The notes beneath the pieces are model-generated. The model saw only the letters and a program-made list of their open reading frames with translations. It was not told where the DNA came from and ran no database searches. From the NCBI RefSeq assembly GCF_902499555.1, contig NZ_CABVMM010000009.1:157178-221177 (forward strand): a stretch of DNA of 64,000 nt, in the 5' to 3' direction. Positions 34,475-40,954 of the stretch are shown here, piece by piece; positions within the stretch are counted from its first letter, which is position 1, and each line of letters begins with the position of its first letter. Position numbers and translations under genes: made by a program. The DNA comes from Mesonia oceanica (lineage in GTDB: Bacteria > Bacteroidota > Bacteroidia > Flavobacteriales > Flavobacteriaceae).

Positions 34475-36559
34475 ATGAGAAAGTATTTGCTTTCAGCATT
34501 ATTTGTATGTTTATCAATAGGTTTAATAAATGCACAATCCGACAGCAATGAGGATTTTGATGTAAAAGCCGAAGTAACAAATCCATCCACTTTAATTAAT
34601 GATGGTGCCATCGAGTTAAAGGTTCTCGGCGGGACTCCTCCATATACTTATAAATGGACCAACCAAGGTACTTCTCTAAAATCTAATAAAGCTACAGGTT
34701 TAGTAGAAGGGATTCCTTACGATGTGATAATTACCGATGCAAAAGGAAGTTCTGTTACTAAATCTTATCGTATTAAAGCAGAGTCGATTACCGAGCATTT
34801 TAATGGATTTTTTCAGCCGATAGTAGATAGTATGTCGGCTATTTTATTTTGGGACCCATTTGCAGCCCTTGGGATTTACGATCCTGTTGTTTACTCAGAT
34901 GTAAAACTAGTTGCTGCTCCAAGTTGGACAGCACAAACAAAACAAGTCTACAAGCTTGAAAAGTGGTTAAAACCAGAAGGAGCAAAAGTAAAGAAAGGTG
35001 AGAAGATTGCCATCGTGCAACACGGAAAGCAAGAAGAAACAATTACTGCCTCAGCTAACGGAAAATTAAAATACTTAGTAAAAGAAGGAAACGATATTTT
35101 CGACCCAAATAGTACTGAAGATTTAATAGAGCAAGGAGCTCATTATTTAGCTGAAATTAAATATGACGATCCTATACCATTAACCCATCCCAATGGAGAT
35201 CTTCAAAAAAACAGTATTCCATTTATTGTAATTTGGTTGGTATTAGGAGCTATATTTTTTACCATAAGAATGAAGTTTATCAACATTCGAGGCTTCAAAC
35301 ATTCATTGGATTTAGCAAAAGGAAAATATGACGATCCTAACGCACCGGGTAATATTACACACTTTCAAGCTTTAGCTACCGCAGTTTCAGCCACCGTAGG
35401 TTTAGGGAATATTGCCGGAGTGGCAGTAGCTGTCTCTTTAGGTGGAGCAGGAGCTACGTTCTGGATGATTATTGCCGGTTTATTAGGGATGTCTTCCAAA
35501 TTTGTAGAATGTACACTTGGTGTAAAATATAGAAATATCACCGAAGACGGTCGTATTTTTGGAGGACCAATGAACTATTTACGTTATGGTTTAGAAAAAC
35601 GTAACTTAAAAGGCTTAGGTAAATTTTTAGCAGGATTCTTTGCTATTTTAGGTATCGGTGCTTCTTTTGGAGGGGGTAACATGTTCCAGGCCAATCAGTC
35701 TTTTGAAATTCTTTCAGGACAATTTCCTGCGCTAGATGGTAACGGATTCTGGTTTGGTATTGTCGTAGCTGTTTTAGTAGGGGTTGTTATCATTGGGGGT
35801 ATTAATAGTATCGCTAAAGTAACCGGTAAAATTGTTCCATTTATGGCAGTAGTTTATGTCTTGGGTGCATTAACGGTTATTGTTGTAAATATAAATAACA
35901 TAGGTCCGGCATTTAATGCAATTATTGATGGAGCTTTTTCACCAAGTGCTTTAAAAGGTGGTGTTTTAGGAGTATTAATAGTTGGTTTCCAAAGAGCTGC
36001 ATTTTCTAACGAAGCAGGTGTAGGTTCTGCAGCGATCGCGCATAGTGCCGCAAAAACAAACCATCCACCATCAGAAGGTTTTGTAGCATTATTGGAGCCT
36101 TTCATTGATACCGTAGTCGTTTGTACACTTACCGCATTGGTATTGGTTTTTACAGGAATGCACGAAGTAGAAGGTATTGGTGGTGTTGAGTTAACTTCAG
36201 ATGCATTTGCAAGTGTGATTTCTTGGTTCCCGTACGTGTTGGCAGCAGCAGTATTCTTATTTGCTTTTTCTACAATGATTTCTTGGTCTTACTACGGAAT
36301 GAGAGCGTGGACATATTTATTTGGAAGAAGTAAAAAATCTGAAATGATTTACAAGTTCTTATTCCTGATATTTGTAGTAGTGGGAGCTTCTATTAGTTTA
36401 GGTGCTGTGTTGGTATTCTCAGATATGATGATTCTTGCCATGTCGTTCCCGAATATTATAGGACTTTACATTATGTCTGGTGAAGTAAGGGAAGATTTAA
36501 AGGAATACTTCAAAAAAGTAAAATCAGGTGACTTGTATATAAAAGGAAAAACCGCATAA
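34475..36559 (+). CDS. Alanine:cation symporter (AGCS) with SprB-like and lipoyl-like N-terminal domains
   Basis: This 694-residue protein is much longer than the usual 450-550 residues of AGCS transporters. It starts with a signal peptide (1-21, ...SIGLINAQ). An Ig-like SprB-repeat-type domain follows (about 30-105, ELKVLGGTPPYTYKWTNQG). An amphipathic helix comes next (FNGFFQPIVDSMSAILFW), then a biotinyl/lipoyl-like hammerhead (about 145-225, GAKVKKGEKIAIVQHGKQEETITASANGKLKYLVKEGN). Then comes the AGCS core with IPFIVIWLVLGAIFFTIRMKFINIRGF, TAVSATVGLGNIAGVAVAVSLGGAGATFW and NEAGVGSAAIAHSAA. Lys185 sits where biotin or lipoate would be attached. It imports alanine or glycine with Na+ or H+. 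The role of the extra domains is unknown. Confidence 0.88.
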   Translation: MRKYLLSALFVCLSIGLINAQSDSNEDFDVKAEVTNPSTLINDGAIELKVLGGTPPYTYKWTNQGTSLKSNKATGLVEGIPYDVIITDAKGSSVTKSYRIKAESITEHFNGFFQPIVDSMSAILFWDPFAALGIYDPVVYSDVKLVAAPSWTAQTKQVYKLEKWLKPEGAKVKKGEKIAIVQHGKQEETITASANGKLKYLVKEGNDIFDPNSTEDLIEQGAHYLAEIKYDDPIPLTHPNGDLQKNSIPFIVIWLVLGAIFFTIRMKFINIRGFKHSLDLAKGKYDDPNAPGNITHFQALATAVSATVGLGNIAGVAVAVSLGGAGATFWMIIAGLLGMSSKFVECTLGVKYRNITEDGRIFGGPMNYLRYGLEKRNLKGLGKFLAGFFAILGIGASFGGGNMFQANQSFEILSGQFPALDGNGFWFGIVVAVLVGVVIIGGINSIAKVTGKIVPFMAVVYVLGALTVIVVNINNIGPAFNAIIDGAFSPSALKGGVLGVLIVGFQRAAFSNEAGVGSAAIAHSAAKTNHPPSEGFVALLEPFIDTVVVCTLTALVLVFTGMHEVEGIGGVELTSDAFASVISWFPYVLAAAVFLFAFSTMISWSYYGMRAWTYLFGRSKKSEMIYKFLFLIFVVVGASISLGAVLVFSDMMILAMSFPNIIGLYIMSGEVREDLKEYFKKVKSGDLYIKGKTA

Positions 36560-36569
36560 ATTTGATTAT

Positions 36570-37454
36570 ATGAAATTGCAAAAATCCCATTTTGTGTTTA
36601 CTCCAAAACAACAAAATGGGATTTTTTTATTGGTGATTTTGATACTTTTGGCAATGCTGGGAATGTATTACGTACACCATTTTCCAGAGGAAGAAGAATT
36701 TTCAGAAGCGCAAAAGCAAGAATTAATTCGAGTGGAAAAATTTTTGGATTCCGTAAAATTAGAAAAACAAAAACCGAAGAAGGATACCATTTATCCTTTC
36801 AATCCTAATTACATCAACGATTTTAAAGGTTACCGATTAGGGATGAATTTAGAAGAAATTAAACGCTTAAAAGATTTTCGTGCAGATGGAAAATGGGTGA
36901 ATTCCATAAAAGAGTTTCAAGAAGTCACAAAAGTTTCCGATTCATTACTAAATAAAATTTCACCATCATTCAAGTTTCCGGAATGGGTTCAAAAGAGAAA
37001 TTCAGTTAAAAAGAAAAAGAGGACCTCTATAGCTACTTATACCTCTTCTACAAAAAAGAAAGATTTAAATACGGCTACCAAAGAAGATTTAGAAGAAATT
37101 TACGGAATAGGAGACAAGTTGAGTCAACGAATTATTAACTACCGATTAAAAATAGGAGGTTTTGTAGATAACATTCAGTTGAAAGATATTTATGGATTGC
37201 CTGATGAAACTGAGCAGAACATCCTCAATGAGTTTTCTGTAATCAACCCTAAACCGGTAAAAAAGATCTCCATTAACGAAGCTTCCGTTATTGAGCTTTC
37301 TGAAATGATCTATTTTGATTATGAACTCGCGCGGGAAATTGTAGAATATCGAAAACTTCACGAGAAAATCAGTTCTTTTGAAGAATTGGCAAAAATAGAA
37401 TCCTTTCCTGCTTATAAAATAGACAGAATTAAATTATATCTTACATTAAATTAG
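36570..37454 (+). CDS. Helix-hairpin-helix (ComEA-like) protein with an N-terminal membrane anchor
   Basis: This 294-residue protein has one transmembrane helix (about residues 17-38, IFLLVILILLAMLGMYYVHHF). The linker is charged. At least three helix-hairpin-helix units follow: LNTATKEDLEEIYGIGDKLSQRIINYRLKIGGF, LKDIYGLPDETEQNILNEF and INEASVIELSEMIYFDYELAREIVEYRKL. HhH domains of this kind bind DNA without sequence specificity; ComEA homologues act in DNA uptake. It begins 10 bases after the symporter stop. Its first 20 codons overlap a strong terminator-like stem (36580-36628). Confidence 0.82.
   Translation: MKLQKSHFVFTPKQQNGIFLLVILILLAMLGMYYVHHFPEEEEFSEAQKQELIRVEKFLDSVKLEKQKPKKDTIYPFNPNYINDFKGYRLGMNLEEIKRLKDFRADGKWVNSIKEFQEVTKVSDSLLNKISPSFKFPEWVQKRNSVKKKKRTSIATYTSSTKKKDLNTATKEDLEEIYGIGDKLSQRIINYRLKIGGFVDNIQLKDIYGLPDETEQNILNEFSVINPKPVKKISINEASVIELSEMIYFDYELAREIVEYRKLHEKISSFEELAKIESFPAYKIDRIKLYLTLN
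36580..36628 (+). terminator. Terminator-like hairpin inside a coding sequence
   Basis: AAAAATCCCATTTTGT (36580-36595) pairs perfectly with ACAAAATGGGATTTTT (36611-36626), a 16-bp stem with a 15-base loop, and the T run continues to 36628. It has the shape of the terminator for the upstream symporter gene, but it lies in codons 4-20 of the HhH gene. Confidence 0.75.
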
Positions 37455-37538
37455 AAATTCGTAAAATTTAGGTTGTTTTTTACGTAATTTTACTTTTTAT
37501 TTGAGGTGATTTTACCAAATTTTAATTGATAAAAACTA

Positions 37539-38705
37539 ATGAACAATACATACTTTACAGAAGAACATAATTTATTCAGAAAAAGCCTTAGTGATTTTTT
37601 ACAAAAAGAGGTAGTTCCGCATATTGATAAGTGGGAAAAAACCGGAACCATCGAACGTTTTATCTGGGAGAAATTTGGGGAAATGGGGTTCTTTGGAATC
37701 AATTATCCTGAAAAATATGGCGGTTTAGACTTAGATATTTTCTATACGGTTATTTTTTTGGAAGAACTTCAGAAAATTAATTCCGGTGGTTTTGCAGCAG
37801 CAATGTGGGCACACGCTTATTTAGCGATGACGCATTTAAATAAAGAAGGCAGTCACGAGATAAAAGAAAAATACTTAGCACCAAGTATTACAGGAGAAAA
37901 AATAGGTTGTCTTTGTATCACTGAACCTTTTGGAGGGTCTGACGTTGCCGGAATGAAATCTACCGCAGTAAAAAACGGAGATCATTATATTTTAAATGGT
38001 TCAAAAACCTTTATCACCAACGGAGTGTATTCAGATTACTTAGTGATTGCCGCTAAAACCAGTCCGGAGGAAGGAAATAAAGGAATGAGTATATTCGTGA
38101 TTGATCGCGATACACCGGGAATTGCTTCTACCAAACTAGATAAATTAGGATGGAGAGCTTCAGATACGGGGGAAATTTCATTTACAGATGTAAAGATTCC
38201 TGTTGAAAATTTAATGGGAGAAGAGGGGAAAGGTTTTCCTTATATTATGCAGCATTTTGCTTTAGAACGTTTAATAATGGGGATTAACGCTCATGCAAGG
38301 GCAGAAAGTGCTATTGAATATACATTACAATACATGAGCGATCGTACCGCTTTTGGTAGATCTATCGATAAATTTCAAGCATTGCGCCATCGCATTGCAG
38401 ATATTGCCAGTGAAGCAGAAATGTGTAAACAATTTAATTATTTAACTGCACAGCGATTAGGTAATGGAGAGTATGTGGTTAAGGAAGCTACGATGTCTAA
38501 ATTACTTTCCACCAAAATGGCCGATAACGCGATTAACGAATGTTTACAGTTTTTAGGCGGTTATGGTTATATGGAAGATTACCCATTGGCAAGAATGCTA
38601 CGTGATAGCAGATTAGGGCCAATTGGTGGTGGAACCAGTGAGATTTTAAGAGAGATCTTGGCAAAGATGATTATAGATAAAAAAGAGTACAAGCCGGCTA
38701 CATAA
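37539..38705 (+). CDS. Acyl-CoA dehydrogenase, isovaleryl/long-chain type
   Basis: This 388-residue flavoprotein oxidises acyl-CoA to enoyl-CoA. Visible features are CLCITEPFGGSDVAGMKSTA (FAD/substrate site), KTFITNGVYSDYLVIAAKT, FGRSIDKFQALRHRIADI and LQFLGGYGYMEDYPLARMLRDSRL. The position of the usual catalytic glutamate (YEGT in short-chain enzymes) is glycine here (IGGGTSEILRE). A glutamate lies in FALERLIMG, where isovaleryl-CoA and long-chain dehydrogenases keep their catalytic base. This points to the branched- or long-chain subgroup. It stands alone between the HhH gene and rpsU. Confidence 0.88.
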   Translation: MNNTYFTEEHNLFRKSLSDFLQKEVVPHIDKWEKTGTIERFIWEKFGEMGFFGINYPEKYGGLDLDIFYTVIFLEELQKINSGGFAAAMWAHAYLAMTHLNKEGSHEIKEKYLAPSITGEKIGCLCITEPFGGSDVAGMKSTAVKNGDHYILNGSKTFITNGVYSDYLVIAAKTSPEEGNKGMSIFVIDRDTPGIASTKLDKLGWRASDTGEISFTDVKIPVENLMGEEGKGFPYIMQHFALERLIMGINAHARAESAIEYTLQYMSDRTAFGRSIDKFQALRHRIADIASEAEMCKQFNYLTAQRLGNGEYVVKEATMSKLLSTKMADNAINECLQFLGGYGYMEDYPLARMLRDSRLGPIGGGTSEILREILAKMIIDKKEYKPAT

Positions 38706-38731
38706 TTATTTGATTGAAAATATTTTAAATA

Positions 38732-38762
38732 TTTTGAAAATTAAAAATAAGTATTAATTTTG
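38732..38762 (+). promoter_or_regulatory. Promoter of rpsU
   Basis: TTTTG at 38732-38736 and TAATTTTG at 38755-38762 form a -33/-7 pair with 18 bases between them, as expected for the Bacteroidota primary sigma factor. The GTG start of rpsU is at 38800. Confidence 0.65.
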
Positions 38763-38782
38763 CCGCTCGAAATTTTAAGTGA

Positions 38783-38793
38783 AAGGAGGTGAT
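38783..38793 (+). promoter_or_regulatory. Extended Shine-Dalgarno sequence of rpsU
   Basis: AAGGAGGTGAT is complementary over 11 bases to the 3' end of 16S rRNA. Its GGAGG core lies 10 bases before the GTG at 38800. Almost no other gene here has a Shine-Dalgarno. In Flavobacterium the anti-SD is held by bS21 and neighbouring proteins, and rpsU is reported to be translated mainly by ribosomes lacking bS21, so this site is probably an autoregulatory switch. Confidence 0.85.
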
Positions 38794-38799
38794 ATCAAC

Positions 38800-38997
38800 G
38801 TGTTAGTAATACCAGTAAAAGACGGAGAGAACATAGAAAGAGCGTTAAAGCGTTTTAAAAGAAAGTTTGACAGAACTAAAACTATGCGTGAGCTGCGTTC
38901 TCGTCAAAACTTCATCAAGCCATCTGTAAAAAATAGAAGTAAAATTCAGAAAGCGCAATACATTCAGCATTTAAGAGATCAAGAAGAAATGATCTAA
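38800..38997 (+). CDS. rpsU: Small ribosomal subunit protein bS21
   Basis: This 65-residue basic protein begins VLVIPVKDGENIERALKRFKRKFDRTKT (first residue Met) and ends ...QYIQHLRDQEEMI, the Bacteroidota form of bS21. An earlier in-frame GTG at 38779 would translate the Shine-Dalgarno region itself. The GTG at 38800 is preferred because it gives the standard family length and correct SD spacing. bS21 sits near the 3' end of 16S rRNA and in this phylum helps to hide the anti-SD. A terminator follows at 39024. Confidence 0.92.
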   Translation: MLVIPVKDGENIERALKRFKRKFDRTKTMRELRSRQNFIKPSVKNRSKIQKAQYIQHLRDQEEMI

Positions 38998-39023
38998 TTT
39001 TAAATTCTGAATAAATCATACCA

Positions 39024-39070
39024 CTGCTGATAAGTAAAGTTTAGTAACTTTGTTTATCAGCAGTTTTTTT
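39024..39070 (+). terminator. Terminator of rpsU, overlapping the xerC start
   Basis: CTGCTGATAA (39024-39033) pairs with TTATCAGCAG (39054-39063), followed by a T tract to 39070 that touches the xerC ATG. The 20-base loop also holds the xerC promoter box. Confidence 0.8.
39045..39052 (+). promoter_or_regulatory. Promoter -7 box of xerC inside the terminator loop
   Basis: TAACTTTG fits TAnnTTTG and lies 18 bases before the ATG at 39071. Confidence 0.55.
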
Positions 39071-39964
39071 ATGGCTTCCATTCAACAGTTTCTAGACTAT
39101 CTTTTATATGAGAAAAAATACTCCTCTCATACTGTGTTAGCTTATCAAAAAGACTTGGAAACCTTTGCGGTTTTTATTCAAAATCAATTTGAAGAAGAGG
39201 AATTAAGGGAAGTGAACTATTCTATGATTCGTTCTTGGATTATTAGTCTGGTAGATAATGGAATTTCCAATAGAAGCATCAATAGGAAAATTTCTTCCTT
39301 AAAGACATTTTATAAATTCTTATTGAAAATAAAAGAGATTGAAACTTCTCCGTTGGTTAAGCACAAATCTTTAAAGGTCGATAAAAAGGTGCAGGTTCCT
39401 TTTTCTTCTAAAGAAGTTTCAGAAGTGATTGAAAGTTTTCAGCCTGAAGGTTTTTCAGAATTTCGAGATCAGCTCATTATCGAATTATTGTATTCCACAG
39501 GAATGCGTAGAGCAGAACTAATTAATTTAAAATTGGATAGTGTAGATGTTTCTGGTAAACAATTAAAAGTTTTAGGGAAGCGAAATAAAGAACGAATAAT
39601 TCCTTTATTACCTACGGTTTTAAAAACTTTTCAAAATTACTTGTTAGAAAGAAGTGAGTTAGCAATAATTAATGATGAAAAATATTTATTGGTAACTGAA
39701 AAGGGAAATAAACTTTACGATGCACTTGTTTATCGGGTAGTAAATAATTATTTTAGTAGAGTGTCCACGAAGGTGAAAAAAAGTCCACATATTATTCGTC
39801 ACACATTTGCCACCCATCTTCTTAACGAAGGTGCAGACTTAAATTCTGTAAAAGAACTTTTGGGGCATTCAAGTTTGGCTTCCACACAGGTTTACACGCA
39901 TAATAGTATACGTGAGCTAAGCAAGGTATACCTGAATGCCCACCCGAGGAATAAAAATAAATAG
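39071..39964 (+). CDS. xerC: Tyrosine recombinase XerC
   Basis: This 297-residue tyrosine recombinase has an N-terminal SAM-like core-binding domain (ASIQQFLDYLLYEKKYSSHTVLAYQKDLETF). Its catalytic domain shows the active set: the first Arg in LYSTGMRRAELINLK, HIIRHTFATHL (HxxR), LGHSSLASTQVYTH (His and nucleophile Tyr). It resolves chromosome dimers together with XerD. The ATG at 39071 is chosen; the seven extra codons upstream would read through the terminator T tract. The neighbours rpsU, hpf and tRNAs/tuf match the usual flavobacterial order, so this is a housekeeping gene and not a phage integrase. Confidence 0.9.
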   Translation: MASIQQFLDYLLYEKKYSSHTVLAYQKDLETFAVFIQNQFEEEELREVNYSMIRSWIISLVDNGISNRSINRKISSLKTFYKFLLKIKEIETSPLVKHKSLKVDKKVQVPFSSKEVSEVIESFQPEGFSEFRDQLIIELLYSTGMRRAELINLKLDSVDVSGKQLKVLGKRNKERIIPLLPTVLKTFQNYLLERSELAIINDEKYLLVTEKGNKLYDALVYRVVNNYFSRVSTKVKKSPHIIRHTFATHLLNEGADLNSVKELLGHSSLASTQVYTHNSIRELSKVYLNAHPRNKNK

Positions 39965-39991
39965 AAGTCTAACTAGCTAAAAACTGAAAAG

Positions 39992-40294
39992 ATGAAGATT
40001 AACGTTCAATCCGTAAATTTTAATGCCGACCAGAAACTCATTCTATTTATAGAAAGTAGATTAAGCAAACTAGAAAAGTATTTTGATAAGATAACAAATG
40101 TCGATGTTTTCTTAAAAGTTCAAAATACACGCTCTCCAGAAAATAAAATCACAGAAATTTTATTACATGTCCCTGGGGATGATATTATGGTGAAAAAGAT
40201 GAATAAGAAATTTGAAGAAGGTGTAGATGAGGGAGTTAACGCTGTGCGAAGATGCTTAAAAAAGCGTAAAGAAAAACTGTTGACTTATGCTTAG
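39992..40294 (+). CDS. hpf: Short ribosome hibernation promoting factor
   Basis: This 100-residue protein of the HPF/YfiA (RaiA) family reads KINVQSVNFNADQKLILFIESRLSKLEKYFDKITNVDVFLKV...EILLHVPGDDIMVKKMNKKFEEGVDEGVNAVRRCLKKRKEK. It binds the small subunit in the decoding region and helps ribosomes enter hibernation. It is the short form without the dimerising C-terminal domain. It lies 27 bases after xerC, presumably in one transcript. Confidence 0.9.
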   Translation: MKINVQSVNFNADQKLILFIESRLSKLEKYFDKITNVDVFLKVQNTRSPENKITEILLHVPGDDIMVKKMNKKFEEGVDEGVNAVRRCLKKRKEKLLTYA

Positions 40295-40324
40295 AAAAAA
40301 AATATAAAAAAAATAGCAAAAAAA

Positions 40325-40356
40325 TTTTGTAGAAAAGATAAACACCTCTATATTTG
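40325..40356 (+). promoter_or_regulatory. Promoter of the tRNA-tuf region
   Basis: TTTTG (40325-40329) and TATATTTG (40349-40356) with 19 bases between them match the -33/-7 pattern. Transcription would start around 40362. Confidence 0.7.
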
Positions 40357-40360
40357 CAGT

Positions 40361-40384
40361 CCGTTAGAAATAGCGGGCTTTTTT
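40361..40384 (+). promoter_or_regulatory. GAAA-tetraloop hairpin with T6 just after the tRNA promoter
   Basis: CCGTTA-GAAA-TAGCGG forms a 6-bp stem with a GNRA loop, followed by GC and six T residues. It would be the very first structure in the transcript. It could be an attenuator or a stable 5' leader removed on tRNA processing. Confidence 0.5.
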
Positions 40385-40406
40385 AATGTAAAAAGCAGGA
40401 CATAAT

Positions 40407-40480
40407 GCCGATGTAGCTCAGCTGGCTAGAGCAGCTGATTTGTAATCAGCAGGTCGTGGGTTCGAGTCCCTCCATCGGCT
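40407..40480 (+). tRNA. tRNA-Thr (TGT)
   Basis: A 74-base cloverleaf with acceptor GCCGATG/CATCGGC, discriminator T, D arm AGCTCAGCTGG and T arm GGGTTCGAGTCCC. The anticodon loop TTTGTAA gives anticodon TGT. CCA is not encoded. It is the first tRNA of a four-tRNA cluster before tuf. Confidence 0.95.
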
Positions 40481-40516
40481 CTGTTCTATGAAATTTTGAA
40501 GGTTTTTAAAACCATT

Positions 40517-40599
40517 GGGGAGATACTCAAGCGGCCAACGAGGACAGACTGTAAATCTGTTGTTTTTTAACTTCGCAGGTTCGAATCCTGCTCTCCCCA
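40517..40599 (+). tRNA. tRNA-Tyr (GTA)
   Basis: An 83-base class II tRNA with acceptor GGGGAGA/TCTCCCC, discriminator A, a long variable arm (TTGTTTTTTAACTTCGC region) and T arm CAGGTTCGAATCCTG. The anticodon loop CTGTAAA gives GTA. Confidence 0.95.
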
Positions 40600-40638
40600 C
40601 AACTGAAATTTAGTTTAAAATAAATTAATTTTTGGAAT

Positions 40639-40711
40639 GCGGGAGTAGCTCAGTTGGTAGAGCGTCAGCCTTCCAAGCTGAATGTCGCCGGTTCGAACCC
40701 GGTCTCCCGCT
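40639..40711 (+). tRNA. tRNA-Gly (TCC)
   Basis: A 73-base cloverleaf with acceptor GCGGGAG/CTCCCGC, discriminator T and T arm CCGGTTCGAACCCGG. The anticodon loop CTTCCAA gives TCC. Confidence 0.95.
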
Positions 40712-40774
40712 CTATTTCCTTGGAAGTTTTCAAGGCTAAATAGAGCTTAATCTGTTGGTACAGGTTGGTTTTAG

Positions 40775-40846
40775 GCCGACGTAGCTCAGGGGTAGAGCGC
40801 TTCCTTGGTAAGGAAGAGGTCACGAGTTCAATTCTCGTCGTTGGCT
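40775..40846 (+). tRNA. tRNA-Thr (GGT)
   Basis: A 72-base cloverleaf with acceptor GCCGACG pairing CGTTGGC (one G-T pair) and discriminator T. The anticodon stem CTTCC/GGAAG has loop TTGGTAA, anticodon GGT. It completes threonine decoding with the TGT tRNA 300 bases upstream. Confidence 0.95.
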
Positions 40847-40869
40847 CTAAGTTGAATTTTCAACTTTCA

Positions 40870-40900
40870 CTTAACAGCATCATATTTGTTGTTAAGTTTT
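40870..40900 (+). terminator. Hairpin between tRNA-Thr and tuf
   Basis: CTTAACA (40870-40876) pairs with TGTTAAG (40890-40896), followed by TTTT. It is a weak terminator or a processing hairpin between the tRNA cluster and tuf. Confidence 0.45.
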
Positions 40901-40954
40901 GTGTGTATATAAATTGAACACTAATATATAACTAAGATTAAATAAGTATTAATT

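Noticed and set aside
34865..35170. Biotin carboxyl carrier protein or a membrane-fusion protein as a separate gene
   Set aside because: The lipoyl-like module is in frame within the AGCS symporter with no start or stop around it.
39071..39964. Tyrosine recombinase as a sign of an integrated phage or island
   Set aside because: Its neighbours rpsU, hpf and tRNA-tuf are the normal housekeeping context of xerC, and no att-like repeats or phage genes are near.
40418..40600. Minus-strand reading frame of about 60 codons across the tRNA-Thr and tRNA-Tyr genes
   Set aside because: It is antisense to two clear tRNA genes; such frames are well-known spurious predictions at tRNA clusters.
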